Positions 50,301 to 63,446 of a DNA stretch of 64,000 bases are shown piece by piece. The stretch lies in contig JBBDHG010000110.1 in the NCBI GenBank assembly GCA_037951165.1, positions 1,072,501 through 1,136,500 of the forward strand, given 5' to 3'. The position numbers and the translations under genes are program-made. Source of the DNA: Lophius americanus. Taxonomy: Eukaryota > Chordata > Actinopteri > Lophiiformes > Lophiidae. Within the stretch, counting starts at the first letter, position 1. The number at the start of each line of letters is the position of its first letter. The notes below the pieces were generated by a model, which did not search any database, was not told the DNA's origin, and saw only the letters and a list, made by a program, of their open reading frames with translations.

Positions 50301-53300
50301 TCAGGGCCAAACACAGGCTTCAGTATTACTTATTTCCAACAAAGGAAATGAAAAGATGTTTTCTGCAGCACACATTCTGTGGACCTTATTTCCTCTTTCT
50401 GCCCTGCCTTCAATGTGGAATTAAGCTGTTTTTTTTTCATTTTTTTATAAATGTGGTGCAACAGGGTTTAGAGGAATTTTGATAATGTAATACACTCTCA
50501 CTCTGCAGAAGGAGGTATTATTAATAATTATGTAAAATATCTTAACCACGATATTTAAAACAACGCTAATACTGCGTATGATGATATACTGTTAATAACT
50601 CAGTGCTTAAACCTTCACAATTCAAGACCCACAGATCTGCTTTTAATGTTTAATCAATGTGTGATCTGTTGTGATAAAGTATGTTAGGAGTCTTCTGACA
50701 AGCTGTTTGTTTGGTGTAGTTACTGTTAAGAGTTAACTGGGAATATCAAGCTGAAAGGACTGATGAACACTCCTAGTGCTACATTCATGCCTGTTGCAAA
50801 ATTCTGATTTAGCTTTTCTTTCTTTTGTCATCCATGTATGGACAGCAGTCAGAAATGGCATCATCGCAGAAGATGCACAAACTATCAAGGACCAGATGCA
50901 GTTGCCTGTGCAGAATGGTTTGCCGACTGATGTTCAACCAGGAGATGATGATGAGGCCTTGTTGGTAGGCTTGGAGGCCCAGGAGGATCTTGGATCTGGG
51001 GAGGACCTCTTGGCTGCGCCTCAGCTCCAACCGGAACCTGTTCCCTCTGCTGAGCCAGTTCAGGATGTTGATGCTCCTCCTGAAACTACTGAACCAGAGG
51101 CTGTGGAGGAGGTGGTGGAGACATTACTCCAAGTGGAGGAAGCTGCTCCTGTAGAAATTGCTCCAGTTCAGGCCGCTCCTGAGGTCAAAGACGTTGCTGA
51201 GGTTACAGAAGAGGCCCCTGTTGTTGAATCTGTTGTAGCAGTGCAGGCAGAGACCCCTGTTGTTGTTGTTGAGGAGGTGACCCCTGTACCAGATGAGGCC
51301 TCTCCTCCTGATGTATCTGAGGCAACAGAAGCCCCAGAGGTAGTAAAAGAGGCAGTACCTGTCATGGCTGAGGCCCCTGCTGAAGTAGCTGCCCCTGTGG
51401 AGGCTGAGGCTCCAGCTGCACCAGTTACTGACCCAGTGACAACAAATGAAACATCAGATCCAGCTGAAAATTCAGCACCAGCAACCAGTGAGGCTGTAGT
51501 CCCAGTTGAAACTACAGCATCCGGTGAAGCTTTAACACCTGCACCAAGTCAAGCTATAGCCCCAGAGGAGTCCTCAGAACAAGGTGAACATTGTGCGCCT
51601 GCACAAAATGAGGCAGCAGCTTCAACTGAAGCTTCTGCACCAGCACCAAGTGAGGCTACAGTCCCAGAGGAATCCTCTGAGCTGGGGGAACCTTCTGCAC
51701 CAGCAGTAAATGAAGGTAAGACCCCAATAGAATCCTCTGATTCAGACGAAACTTCTGCACCAGCAGCAAGTGAAGCTACAACCCCAAAAGAATCTGCTGA
51801 GTCAGTTGAACATTCTGCAGCAGCTTCAGCTGAAGCTTCTGCACCAGCACCAAGTGAGGCTACAGCTCCAGAAGACTCCTCTGAGCCAAGTGAAGCTTCT
51901 GCACCAGCACCAAGTGAGGCTACAGCTCCAGAAGACTCCTCTGAGCCAAGTGAAGCTTCTGCACCAGCACCAAGTCAGGCTACAGCTCCAGAAGACTCCT
52001 CTGAGCCAAGTGAAGCTTCTGCACCAGCACCAAGTGAGGCTACAGCTCCAGAACACTCCTCTGAGCCAAGTGAAGCTTCTGCACCCGCACCAAGTGTGAC
52101 TACAGCTCCAGAAGACTCCTCTGAGCCAAGTGAAGCTTCTGCACCAGCAGCAAGTGAAGCTACAACCCCAAAAGAATCTGCTGAGTCAGGTGAACATTCT
52201 GCAGCAGCCTCAGCTGAAGCTTCTGCACCAGCAGCAAGTGAAGCTACAACCCCAGAAGAAGCTACAACCATGAAAGAACCCGGAGAACATTCTGCACCAG
52301 CAGTGAGTGACCTGGAAACCTCAGGTGAAGCCTTAGCACCTGTAGAAACCACAGCACATGTAGAGGCTAATGAGTCTGTAATAGACCCAGATATCGCCAT
52401 AGCAACTATTCCAGAGATGCCCCCTTTATATCCAGCCACAGGTGAGGCCCAAGTTGAGCCCCAGCCTGCTGTTGCAGAAGCAACAGTACCTGCTTTGCAT
52501 CCTGTTGAGACTGCCCACACAGTAGAGGCACCCTGCCTCACAGAACCTGCTCCTGCTCCATCTCCCAAAACTGAATCTTCTGCAGCAGAGCTGATCCAAG
52601 AGGTCAAAACCTCCACAGGGGCAACCCCACCAGCAACTGTGACCTCAGAAGCTGCGACAGATGGTCAAATTCCGGCGGTGGAGTTTACCTCAGGAGGTAA
52701 GAAACTCTTTACAGCTCTATATTATCCCTTGATCCTGCATAATCAAACAAAGAAAAAAAAACAACCAAATATAACTTTTTCTTAGGGAAAGGTGAATATA
52801 TTATCACAGCAGTACTGTTACACTATTTATAGCACATTTTAAGGAGTTCTGCTCTTAACTACGGATTTAATGCAATATGGTGCCGTAACATTTGAACATT
52901 TCTTAAACATTGAAAGACGACGATAGGATTCCAGTTGATGACGACAGCCACCGTCGAGCCTAAAAACTTGTTATGACAGGTTTTAGGGTTCAGTGGATCA
53001 TTTTACTGAACACATAATTATTTCTGAACAAGCCTGTCATGCAGACTTTAACATTAAAGCATCAAACCATGTGTTAACCTGCTTATTTAAGTATTACTGA
53101 CAAACTCTGACAGACTGACCTCCCAAAACAACAGTTCACCATTGCCAGTGGCTAACATATGCAGGGAATGTATGCAAATATGCATGGGGGACGTGCAAAC
53201 AAGCTCAATGGAGGAAGACAAAACTAAGTAATGTGCACATAGATAAGATTTTGTTGACGTGCATAGAAGCAATTAATAGTCCTCAAAACATTCATCCATC

Positions 53301-56041
53301 ATCATCATCATCTCGATTCGCATGAGACCAAAAATAAGATTGCTCTCCTCAAAGACCTTTTAACAGCCCTGATGCTGTTGCCGTTGGTAGCTCAAACAAG
53401 AATCCAAAACGCGCAGTTAACACCAAACTCTGAGCCATTCAGACACTTACTGAACAATCCTACACATAGTTTCCCATCTGTGCTGCTGCGATGAGGAGGA
53501 GCAGACTGGGTGAACAGGATGTTTTTGGCTGGCGAGCTTGATCAGATGACGGAGAAAGCAGTCCCACACTCTGCCAGTGAGAAATGAAGGCTTGTCTCGC
53601 GCGTGTCAATTATAACAAGTGGATGTTGTCAGCACAAGCCTTCTAGTCACGCAGCTCACACTCATTATACTCTATTGTGAAGTGACTGCAAATTAATCAT
53701 GCCCTGCTGCTTCGAATCACTGAAGACAAAGTCTGCTTCTACCAGCCTGTCGGATGCCAGTCGTCATGCAACAAACCTGATGTAAAATTACAGTTGTGGC
53801 TCATTTTAAAGAGGAATTAAGTCAGTAATCACATACTGACTTAATTAACTTTTACACCACTGCATCTATTCATTTTAGAGTACGCTGTAATGATGCTGCT
53901 CCTCAGCTCCGAACTTAATGGACACATTAGAACTGACTTCATGCCTGACCACAATATGTAGAATTTTACAGTTGCCCAGTCAAATACTTTGAATCTCTGA
54001 ACAAAATAGAAGTAAGATACCCATAACGTAGCACAATCAATCAATTTCTGCACCAATTACTGAATTTATTGGGAAAAGGTAACTACTGAATCATTTCCAA
54101 ACCAACAGATTGACGTTTGTATTTTTCATATGAACTCAATGGTCAGTTTCTGCGGGTGAGGTCAAGAGCTTTAGGGGTTCAGGGCAGCCTGCTCTCTCCC
54201 AGAGAACATCCTGTTCTCTCAGGGCAGTGCATGCAGCACATGCAGGAGAGAAGACTGGTTTAGAGCACATATTGCATAACTTTTACGACACTTTCTCCCT
54301 TGAGGCTCAGTGTAGTATGTGCATGTCCAGAGGCCAGGTAAATCACTAGCTTGACTGGACTAGCAGAACCAGATGGAATCAAGAAGGAATGTTCACGATT
54401 CATTTCTCCTCTGATGTCCACCAGAAAGATAAAGGGTTCACTTTCCCTTTTTCTCACCTCCTAATCATCAAAGCTGAGTACAATGGTAACTTCAGTCCAA
54501 ACAGAACAGATTTATTATTACTTAGATATCATGGGCCCAAAACGACAAACTGGCTTAGCCTGACTACCATATATAGTGTTGTGATGATCAGGACCCCTTC
54601 CTGATTACTGCTTTTTTTGTGTGTATATCAGACTAAACTGCATCAACAAAGCTTTAACATGAAACAAAGGCAACCTGACAGTAAAGGTTTAACAACCACA
54701 GCAGCATCAAGTTGGCTCAAAGGTCTCATCAGTATCACACTATGCCAAAATCAGAAGAAAACCCCCGTAAGAGACGATGAAGAAGCTGCTTGAAATACAT
54801 CAGACAGGATATCGACACATAGGGAAGAGAACCCATTACATATCGAACACAGTTTCCAGATTCCACAGAAACAATCTCTTGCCTAGAGTCAAGTATGGAG
54901 ATGGCGGTGTAGTGAGAAGACTGATCTCCAGTTATCAGAAGGGTTTGGATGCAGTTAAGTGATAAAAGTGGTACAGCTAGTTTTTAAGATCAATACTTTT
55001 TCTCTCCTAACGCTTTGTCTTTATTTCTAAACAAAATTACAAACTTCTTAACAGCACAAAGTAAAACAAGCTATAAACTGTGATAAAATCCGTGAAGAAT
55101 AAAGTAAACATAAGAATAAACAATAAAAAATTGACAGTCAATAAAACGGCTTGTTTAAAAAGGGTTAAGAAGAGATAAAAATTCAAAACAAAACCCATGA
55201 AAAGCACACTTATAGAAAATGGGTTTTTAAAAAGGATCAAAAAGAGGATATGGGTCTTGTTACAGTGGGTGGGGTCCGCAATAAAATGCCGCTTGTCCTT
55301 AGCCTGGATTGAGGGAAGGCGAGTAGAGCCTCACTCGAGGATCTCAGGTCACAACCAGGCATGTTTAGGAGATTAGAAACTTATTTTGGAGCATACTAGA
55401 TTGGGTTTTTATAGAGGAAATGGAATATTCATATAAAATTTTAATTTTATGGTTTACCTCAGGTGCCTTTTTTTATGTCAAGGATTTAACCCCCTTTTGT
55501 GTGTATCTCAATAGCCAACACTTTAACAGCAATGTTAGCAGAACTTACTAAGTTTCATCATTGCTTAATACAATGTACATGCTATACTGAAATAGACAAA
55601 CTTTACGACAGCCGTGTAATCAAGCTACAAATATTATGAAGCAATTCGCCCCATCAGGATGGAAGTACCAGAACTGCTGGCATCCATGGGTGCCATTTTA
55701 AAGGTGGTATCATCAGCCTCCCATTCAATCCACCATCTCCTCGTGTAAATCAGAAAAAAAACAGGACACAGTGGCAGCATCATCCCCTGGCAGGGAGTGA
55801 GCACCAAAAATCCAAACAAATGCAAATAATGAGTCATGAACATAGCAAAGATGCTTTTTCATATTCAGTTTCATGGTGCTTAAGTCATATGTAAGACAGG
55901 CTGAAAGTGCCATCTGCCTGAAAACCTAGAATGCATGCATTGAATGAAATGTCACTTATTTATTTCTTCTCAATGTGTGTCTCTGCAGACGCTGAGGCCG
56001 GTCAACCTACAGAGAGTGCGGAAGCCAAAAAGGAGGAGTGA
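47305..56041 (+). CDS. erich5: Glutamate-rich protein 5 (ERICH5), three exons, 663 aa
   Basis: Function unknown. Exons: 47305-47392, 50846-52696 and 55989-56041, both junctions phase 1. The first exon encodes MGCSSSSAQVVEQEKRPG, with Gly2 and Cys3 giving a classical N-myristoylation and palmitoylation start, as in human ERICH5 (also MGCSSS, three exons). This predicts anchoring to the inner face of membranes. The rest is predicted disordered: acidic, rich in Glu, Ala, Pro, Ser and Thr, no hydrophobic segment, ending ESAEAKKEE. Residues about 262-501 are a 20-residue tandem repeat. At 663 aa it is much longer than the human protein (about 370 aa as I recall), mainly from the repeats. The call rests on the N terminus, exon plan and position between matn2 and rida; sequence similarity in the body is only compositional. 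Confidence 0.85.
47393..50845 (+). other. erich5: erich5 intron 1
   Basis: 3.45 kb. Contains a C-rich run near 48745, an ATT microsatellite near 50021-50040 and no recognisable gene. It ends in GACAGCAG, a tandem NAGNAG acceptor that can add or omit one Ala codon. Confidence 0.7.
51541..52260 (+). repeat. erich5: 60-bp coding minisatellite in erich5 exon 2
   Basis: Twelve consecutive 60-base units in one frame. Units 51841-52140 are nearly identical (five copies of APAPSEATAPEDSSEPSEAS, residues 362-461, differing by a few bases); the flanking units are older and diverged. The array is likely length-polymorphic. Confidence 0.95.
52697..55988 (+). other. erich5: erich5 intron 2
   Basis: 3.3 kb. 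The stretch 54620-54960 may be a Tc1-like remnant: in one frame it reads KKLLEIHQTGYRHIGKR and later VKYGDGGVV, resembling the helix-turn-helix start and a core block of Tc1 transposases with the middle missing. The rest is unremarkable. Confidence 0.5.
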
Positions 56042-56326
56042 GACGGTGACGGCACCATCATAACCATACTTAAACCAAATAATAGTATAACTTTCTTGGG
56101 ATTGTTTAATTCTATTCTTGATCTCGTTTCAGAGAGGAGAGATTCACCAAACTGATAAACAACCCAAAAACAACCATTGTTGGAAAACTGGAATAGAGAC
56201 AAAGCAGCCGAGAAGTTCTTGTAATAATTCATCAGCGCACATCAAACCAGACTCTGGATACTTTAATATGAATGACGTCTTAATGCGTCATTTTGGAAAG
56301 ATCTGGATTTTATTTCCAAATTTGTA

Positions 56327-56332
56327 AATAAA
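56327..56332 (+). terminator. erich5: erich5 polyadenylation signal AATAAA
   Basis: Canonical AATAAA, 285 bases after the erich5 stop, followed by a CTCTTCC/T-rich stretch. Confidence 0.7.
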
Positions 56333-56359
56333 AGCTCTTCCTCTCTTCCATTTTTTTTT

Positions 56360-58990
56360 TCCTGAATCCTTATGTGCCTTGAGCCAAACTCTACATGTTG
56401 ACTTATGCATAGAAAAACACAATAAAAACGCTAGCATATGTGCAATATCCTGCAAAGTCTGTGATCACTAGTGGGGATATGCAAAAGTAAGGAAGGATGT
56501 TTGCAAAGGAAAACCATGACTGTTTAAAACGGCTGCGTCGGAGGAATACAAGCCTAACAACTGTGAATAAAATGATATCAAGAGTTTGAGGAGACAGCAA
56601 CACAACACTGGTCAAGTCTACGATGCCAGCTTAAATGTATATTTTATCACCCTTTATTAATAAATTATACCAATATTCTACTTTTTCCTTTTGTATTTAG
56701 CTTTGTTCCTTCCGGGTACATTTAATTAAAAGGAATGACATTGTTAAATCTTGAGTGTGTACTTTGTAATACTAATGAACACTGTGAAATCTTTTTATTA
56801 ATAAAAATAAGATATCACTATAAGTCACTTTTATCAGTTTTCATGGAAAATGAATTAGCTGTTTTTCTTTGCTAATAATCAAACAAACAACTGCATGCAG
56901 ACAATATGATAAAATGAGAACTCGCACTCTCCTGCTGTCATTCTGAGGATGCAGGTGATCCGGGAGGGCTGATGTCATCTTGATGTTCTCTGATGCTATT
57001 GCTTTGCAGCCGTCAGATAAAATTATCTTTGTTAAAATAACAATTCTACTTATGAATTTGATTGCAGCTAAAGGTCTGGCAACGCTGATGTCATATGCAA
57101 ATTGGTTTGAGTGCATTACATAGTATGTAGCCCACTAAGAGATCACCACCTTTAGTGGACTCTCATTACTTCATGTTGTGTGGCAAAAACTAGTATTTGT
57201 ACTGTGTAAGATGTGATGGACATGGGAACAAACATTTCTTATGTGTTGAATCAATGTAATAACCCCAAATTTCTTGTGTTTTTCCGATTTTGCTAACCTA
57301 GTGTACAGAATAAAGATTTATTCACTAAAATGTGTCATTTTTAAAAAAATGAAATGGAATTATGTTTTACTGTATGACAACCACGATAAATATATATATA
57401 TATAAATCCATTAAAAAAAATATATATACTGAGGGGACACGCATCAGATTACGACTAACAGTAGGATAAACGTCTGTAGCCCCAGTCTCACTACATAAAC
57501 AAATTCATACAAGTTCAGAATACAGCCAGGTAGCTATTTAATCTTCTGTTATACAACACTTAGTTTTCACAGTTGGCATGTACAGAAGAGAACACGGTCG
57601 TGTTAACCCCTATGGGTATCTGAATTGCTGATTTAGGTACATTTCATTATAAATGAAATGTATTATTATTATTATTATTATTAGATAATGTTTTTGCTTT
57701 ATTAACCCATAATAGCCCAGACCCATCTCTCCTTAAAGGACAATTATGGGGGATGCAAAAACATTCTTAAGGCCCACTATGAGCACTTATACAGAATGTT
57801 ACATCAGACTCATTTGTTCCCTTCATTTGAAAATTAATCAGCTTTACAGTTTTAACTTTGGGAACACAGATTTCCTTTCATTCCTTTCCTTTCATTTGCA
57901 ATCTCATAACGTGTATCAAAATTGTAACTGTTGTCTAGCACAAATGTAGAAAGATGTTTTCCTTAAATAAGTAGATCTGAATTAGAGTCTTGATCAGTAT
58001 TTAAACACATTGGAGGCTCCGTTGCACAGAAATAATATGATGCTGAAGTCAGCTGGGCAGTCATTTAATACCATCTGAAAATGTGAAATTGTGAAAAGGT
58101 ATAATATTTTGAGGTGGAGTGTATAGCTTTCCTGTCATTCCAAATACATTGGCTACATAATCTGAGTTTTTCATGGAACATTTTTGAACGATTCAGTCAT
58201 TTTTATCAGTTATCGGCTCAGTGTGTCACTTATTCTGTCCAAGGGGACATAAATCCCCTTAAACCTTTAGTAGCTGTAATAAATGGGTTAACTATGGGAC
58301 TTTCTTCCTTATTAAGAACAATTAAATATAACTTTGAACTAATGATTTTACATATATCCAATAAAAGTTCCAAGTAATCTAATCAGATTAGGAAATGTTA
58401 TTTTTAAATTTGTCGAGAACCAAAAAGGTTTCCTTAAATTGTTTTTCATCAGTTTTGTTCAACATACCTGTGTCAGCGTTGGTTCTCTCCCGGAACTCCG
58501 GCATCTTCCCACAGTCCAAAAACATGCAATATAGGTAAATTGGTGACACTAAAATTGCCCGTAGGTGTGAGTGGTTGTAGGTCTCTATGTCCTCTGCCTC
58601 TTGCTCAATGTCAGCTGGGATATGCTCCAGCCCCCCGCGACCCTGAACAGGATAAGTGGTCGATAATGAATGAATGAATATGTTGTCAGAACTGGTTACA
58701 TGTAATACAGGGCTTCATATTAAATCACTAGAATTGTTAATAGATGGAACTTTTAAACTAACTACACTACTTTTAAACTACTTAACTTTTAAAATGAGCA
58801 CTATGGTACTCTGAGTTAAAAGTCAATCATGGCTTTTTAAAGATGTGTGACACTTGTGTCACCATGGTTCTTTGTGGGTTAAACAGGTTGCCTTTACGTT
58901 ATATTCAGTTTGAATATCTGATACCAATTAGTGTGAGATGAACCCTAAAATAGAAGATTAAGGGGCGGGTCCAGCAGGTTTTACAAGCAA
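56360..58990. other. Convergent intergenic region, erich5 to rida
   Basis: AT-rich, with a (TA)n run near 57391-57427, an ATT microsatellite at 57661-57683, and the dispersed repeat at 58480-58680. No gene recognised; ORFs are below 92 codons and unlike known proteins. Confidence 0.55.
58480..58680 (+). repeat. Short dispersed fish repeat, longer copy
   Basis: Runs from TCTCCCGGAACTCCGG through CCACAGTCCAAAAACATGCA and AATTGGTGACACTAAAATTG to CAATGTCAGCTGGGATATGC, CCGCGACCCTGAACAGGATA and a GAATGAATGAAT tail. The 3' half matches 24735-24845. Confidence 0.75.
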
Positions 58991-58998
58991 TATTTTTT

Positions 58999-59004
58999 TT
59001 TATT
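58999..59004 (-). terminator. rida: Candidate rida polyadenylation signal
   Basis: AATAAA on the minus strand about 300 bases after the rida stop. Another AATAAA overlaps the stop codon itself (59306-59311), so a very short 3' UTR is also possible but less likely. Confidence 0.4.
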
Positions 59005-59306
59005 ATATGATAGACTGATAGAGGATACATTAACGTGGGAATGGGAATTTTTAACACCTAATGTAAGTGATAGACGAGCAGAAATAACATCTCATGAATA
59101 TTAATGAGGGAGGAGAGAGTCTACTGAGCCTGAGCGCTGCTGGGGACGGACAACATGTTAATGACAGCAATGAAACAATTAGTACCGTTCTGAACATGGA
59201 TCTACTTTAAAGGAATTGTGATGGACAGGAAGTATATTTAACGGTGACTGACTAGTCCACTGAGAAAGCACGTATTGTAATTTCCGTGATCACCGGGTTT
59301 CCACTT

Positions 59307-62300
59307 TTATTCGTTTGCATTGACCAGAGGTCCAAGTACAGCAATTGCTTCAATCTCAATCAGTCCACCCTGGAGATGCAGAGATAAAACATAAAGTACA
59401 GATATTTAGTTTAAATTCACAGCAGAACGACGGGAACAGAACTCAAGTCTATATATATACAAATACTCACTTTGGGAAGAGCAGCAACCTGATAACAAGC
59501 TCTGGCTGGGTAGTAAGCTCTAAAGACTGGAGAGAAGAACATATTCAGCAGCATTAGGTTACAAGTAAGGGTTGGACATTTGCTACAATCAGTGCATTCA
59601 GTGGAGGGAGAAAAGGTATTAGATAGGTTTTTAAAAATTATATGACTAGAGTAAAGAGGAGACTAAAAACCTCTGAGACAAATGACAAGCACGTTGACCC
59701 AAGAACATTTGACTAAAGCCAGAGGAAGGCTGCAGACATCAACTGTCTTTAATCAAAAAGAAGGAAAAACTGCCCAAAAAAAATTCTATCTGAAAAAAAA
59801 TTTCTACCTGAAAAAAAAATTCTGTCTGACCTGATTATCCATCATAAAAACTAATAAACCAATGCCAAGAAAAATAGTAACTCTTTTGCAAATGTTTGCA
59901 AACCATGTCCCAGTTTATGAAATCCTGGACACTTTTCGTTCATAGCACAGCGGGGCTAGTTAGTTTTTAACAAAATAAATCCCTTTTGTGGGTGAAGAAT
60001 GTACACGAACAGTTAAAAACCTTCGGGCGACACGAAGCCTCTTCTTTGTGAATTTTAACGTGAAAAGTAAATGTATTCATCCTCAAACTATGTGTACTAA
60101 TAAATGTATTCTAGACTTAATGAAATATTATGCAAACAGGACTTTGACAAGAATCAGGATGTCTTTGCTGTGTGTGGAGATTCAGGTGGTGTGTCATGTT
60201 GTCTGACATTTAGATTGAGGAGTAATCCAGTGGAAGCGGCAGATCAGGTTTCACTCTTCTTAGTGACCCAGCAAACGCCACCTGTCGCCGGTGCCAGTGT
60301 GGTCTGCTGAGTCTCGGAACATTTGTTTCAAAACTCTGGTGCATTTGTTCAGGATCCTTCATAGCATATTTTGAACGTCAAAAGGCAAATACAAGGTAAA
60401 CAATTACAAGTTAACTGCAGTAATGGTTGGTTTTCATGAAAAAACATTTACGGTGAATGAATATTAATACATGACCATAGATGAACACATCAAAAAAGTG
60501 GGAGATTGTGACTAAATATATGAACTCTTGGTATGAATGGAGCCTCTAGTACAAGAGCAAAGGCCAAATAAAGCAGCTAGTGTGCAGGCCTGACTACTTC
60601 AAGATCCCTGGATTGTAGTGACACCTTGTGGCTAAAGGTGTAGTAGCCCCAAGTAGGACTGTTATTCTGAGGTATTATTTCAACACTAACTTAACAGCAA
60701 ATTTATTTATTCATTCATTTTCTGTTACAAATTGCACAGTAATGATAAATCAATGAGTGAATCCAAGACACTTACAATCTTTGTAGACATCGTTGACCGC
60801 AGATAAGTCCTCCATATCAGCTAAGAGCACTGTGGCTTTGACAACTGCAGGAAACAGCAAACAAAATGCATGTTTGACTTAGAATTAAAGGCAATCTGTT
60901 CACGAACTTTAGAGCTCTGATACTTTTGAGGCAGGATTTCTCACCATTTTCATAATCACATCCAGCAGCTTTGAGGACTTCACCCATATTCACCAGAGCC
61001 TGCAGATAAAACAGATTCTCCAACTTTGTATGCGGTTGTTTCAGCTTTTATTGATTCTGACAATTGCTTCTAAATAACTCACAAAGAAAATAAATGAATA
61101 AAATAATTTATTATCTTGGACACTTCAGATTTACTATAAAAAGTATTTTTCTATGAATTTTTTGTTCAAGCATGTTTTTAAACAATAAAAAAAAAATCGG
61201 ACTCTCTTGGAAGTTAGTCACTTTTAAATCCATTAGCTCACTGTAACTTCCTTTATTATCATAAAATGAAATTTCTTAACTAGTTTGGTAAATCATGTTT
61301 TTAGTCAACTATTTGATCCCTATTCCACTTTATTTGGAAGTGTCAAGTTACATAATTCTGTTAAGTTAATCCTCACAGACTTTAATATGCCAAAAAAAAA
61401 TCATACTTATAATAGGATTCTCTCAGTAGCCACGGTTAGCGCATCCTGCTAGGTGGCCCCTTGACCTGCGGTGTCCCCCAGGGCTACGTAATTGGTTCCT
61501 TATTCTTTAGCATACGGTAGATGCTGTTACCGGGTCAGATTATGAACAGGTTTTCTACAATGAAAAATGACGGCTCAAAATGAGCTCAACCAAACAATCG
61601 AGCAGGACATTAAAGGGTTGATTGGATATAACTGAGTTTTATTTATTTTTCATGTACATCTGAGTGCATATTCACTAATGCTAAATTTAAAAGCGCCTGA
61701 CTTCCTGGTGGGTTTGCGTCATGGCTTCAAGAGACCTTTTTTGTAGATCTTAATTTGATAAATGTGTACCAAATTGTGTACTTTCAGATAAAACGTACTC
61801 TGGGACTGCCTCTTTGTACTGTGGACCCATTTTGTGATGCCTAATTTTCACCACGACTGGAGCTTGTTAAAAGTCGTATGGCTCTTTAGCACACTAAAGC
61901 CGAAAGTGATTTGTTTTTAAAATAACAATCATCATAAACAGATATGTTCTAATGGTCCTAACAGGAGTTGCTGCTCGGGCGCTAATCATACACTGTATTT
62001 ATTTAATCATACTTGAGCAGTGTCTTGATGGAAAACGCTAAAACAGATTAATTCAGTGTTAAGTGGAATAAGAAGCAACCACAACACCCTCATCATTACT
62101 GTTAAGAGCTCCAACAATATCTGGGAAGGTTTCTAAGCTGCACTCCTCTATGTAAATGAATGGATGATGGGAGGGCACTTTATGGCGGCTCACCTGTCTG
62201 GTTTGAGCCTGAATACCCCCTCCTACCAGCTGTCCGTCGGCGGGATTCATTCCCAGCTGTCCTGCAAGGTACAGGGTCCGATCTACCAGTACTGCTTGGC

Positions 62301-63446
62301 TGGGAGACACAAAAAAGGAACAAATAATTATTATGGGATTATTTCCATTTCATTCAACTTTATACTTCTCCTCCTCTCCTTTTCATAGGCAATACTTTAC
62401 TTTCTACTCCACTAATTTTATCTGCCAGCTTTTGTTACTACTTACCTTTAAGATTACACATTTTCATACCTTTCCTGTAGGATGGCGACCATGCATTTCC
62501 ACATGTGGTGATTTTTAATGTCGGCAATAATGAATACAATGCTGAATACTTTACATTGCATACATTAAATTAGGGGTTTATAAAATGATCTTACATTTTA
62601 AGTCAAATAAACTATTTAATAGTCAGTTTGGATAATATATTGCATTGTCACAAAGATGAAAGCAGGCTAATTTTGGATCTTCCACAGATATGTGGTTCCC
62701 ACAGGACAGATAGAGTAAACCACTCAGCAGCATTTAAAGTAGTTAAAATGAACCAAAATCTCTAATAGTAGTAATTTGCAAACATATGCCCGTAGATGAA
62801 TGTATCAGTAAAAATAATCAAAAACTTTAATTTATCTGATACTTCAATCAAATTTAATTGACACTCTAACTTTAACTGAAGTAATGTTTGAAATGCATAT
62901 GACTTTTACTTATGGGAGTAATCTCACAGTGAGGTATTAGTGGTTTAACTCTAGTAATGATCTTAAGATTTCATACACCAGTATTCTTAGGTTTGGGAAA
63001 AAAAATTCTCATTAAGATTCTCCAAGAATGCAAAAATATGGGTTCTCTTTGGAAGCGGCAATCCGATGCAATGTCACACTGAATTCAACGAGGAGAGGGC
63101 GGTTTGGAGGAAATGTTTTGTACCAGCCATTTATTTATTCTAAAAGCTCAGCCTTGAAAGATTTTAAAGTTCAATCCAAACTATTTGTACTTTGCTCCTC
63201 TCATTGAGACAACCACAGGACGGCACAGTGCAATCACACTGTATGATTATATTGAGTAAATATCATAAAGGAAGTTCAAATCTTTGAATATATTTCTAAT
63301 TTTACTGCACTTGAACCAGCTGCAACATGACAGTATTAAGTTTCTCCCTGTTGATCCGACTTAATCAAAAACTATTCTCACCTGTACGGACCGATGGCAG
63401 CTGGAGATTTTGCTGTGCTGATAATCCTCCTGATTAATGCAGCCAT
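59307..63446 (-). CDS. rida: 2-iminobutanoate/2-iminopropanoate deaminase (RidA/YjgF family), six exons, 137 aa
   Basis: Hydrolyses reactive enamine/imine intermediates released by PLP enzymes such as threonine dehydratase, protecting other enzymes. Exons in transcript order: 63382-63446, 62194-62299, 60945-60999, 60776-60844, 59471-59526, 59307-59369; all have AG/GT borders and join in phase. The product is exactly 137 residues, the vertebrate length. Visible signatures: start MAALIRRIISTAKSPAAIGPY, then SQAVLVDRTLYLAGQLGMNP, NMGEVLKAAGCDYENVVKAT, and YYPARACYQVAALPK with R107 matching the catalytic Arg of the family (E. coli R105), then GGLIEIEAIAVLGP carrying the conserved Glu. It forms trimers in the family. 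It ends LVNANE, with the stop overlapping an AATAAA. Complete and apparently functional; convergent with erich5. Confidence 0.97.
61440..61565 (+). mobile_element. LINE reverse transcriptase fragment (L2/Rex1-like)
   Basis: The plus strand encodes CGVPQGYVIGSLFFSI followed after a one-base shift by MLLPGQI, matching the CGVPQGSVLGPLLF ... MLPLG palm block of non-LTR reverse transcriptases. Only about 40 codons remain. It lies in rida intron 2, antisense to the gene. Confidence 0.65.

Noticed and set aside
51975..52616. 213-codon minus-strand ORF opposite erich5 exon 2
   Set aside because: It stays open only because the sense strand is a 60-bp repeat of biased codons; it mirrors the repeat and resembles no protein.
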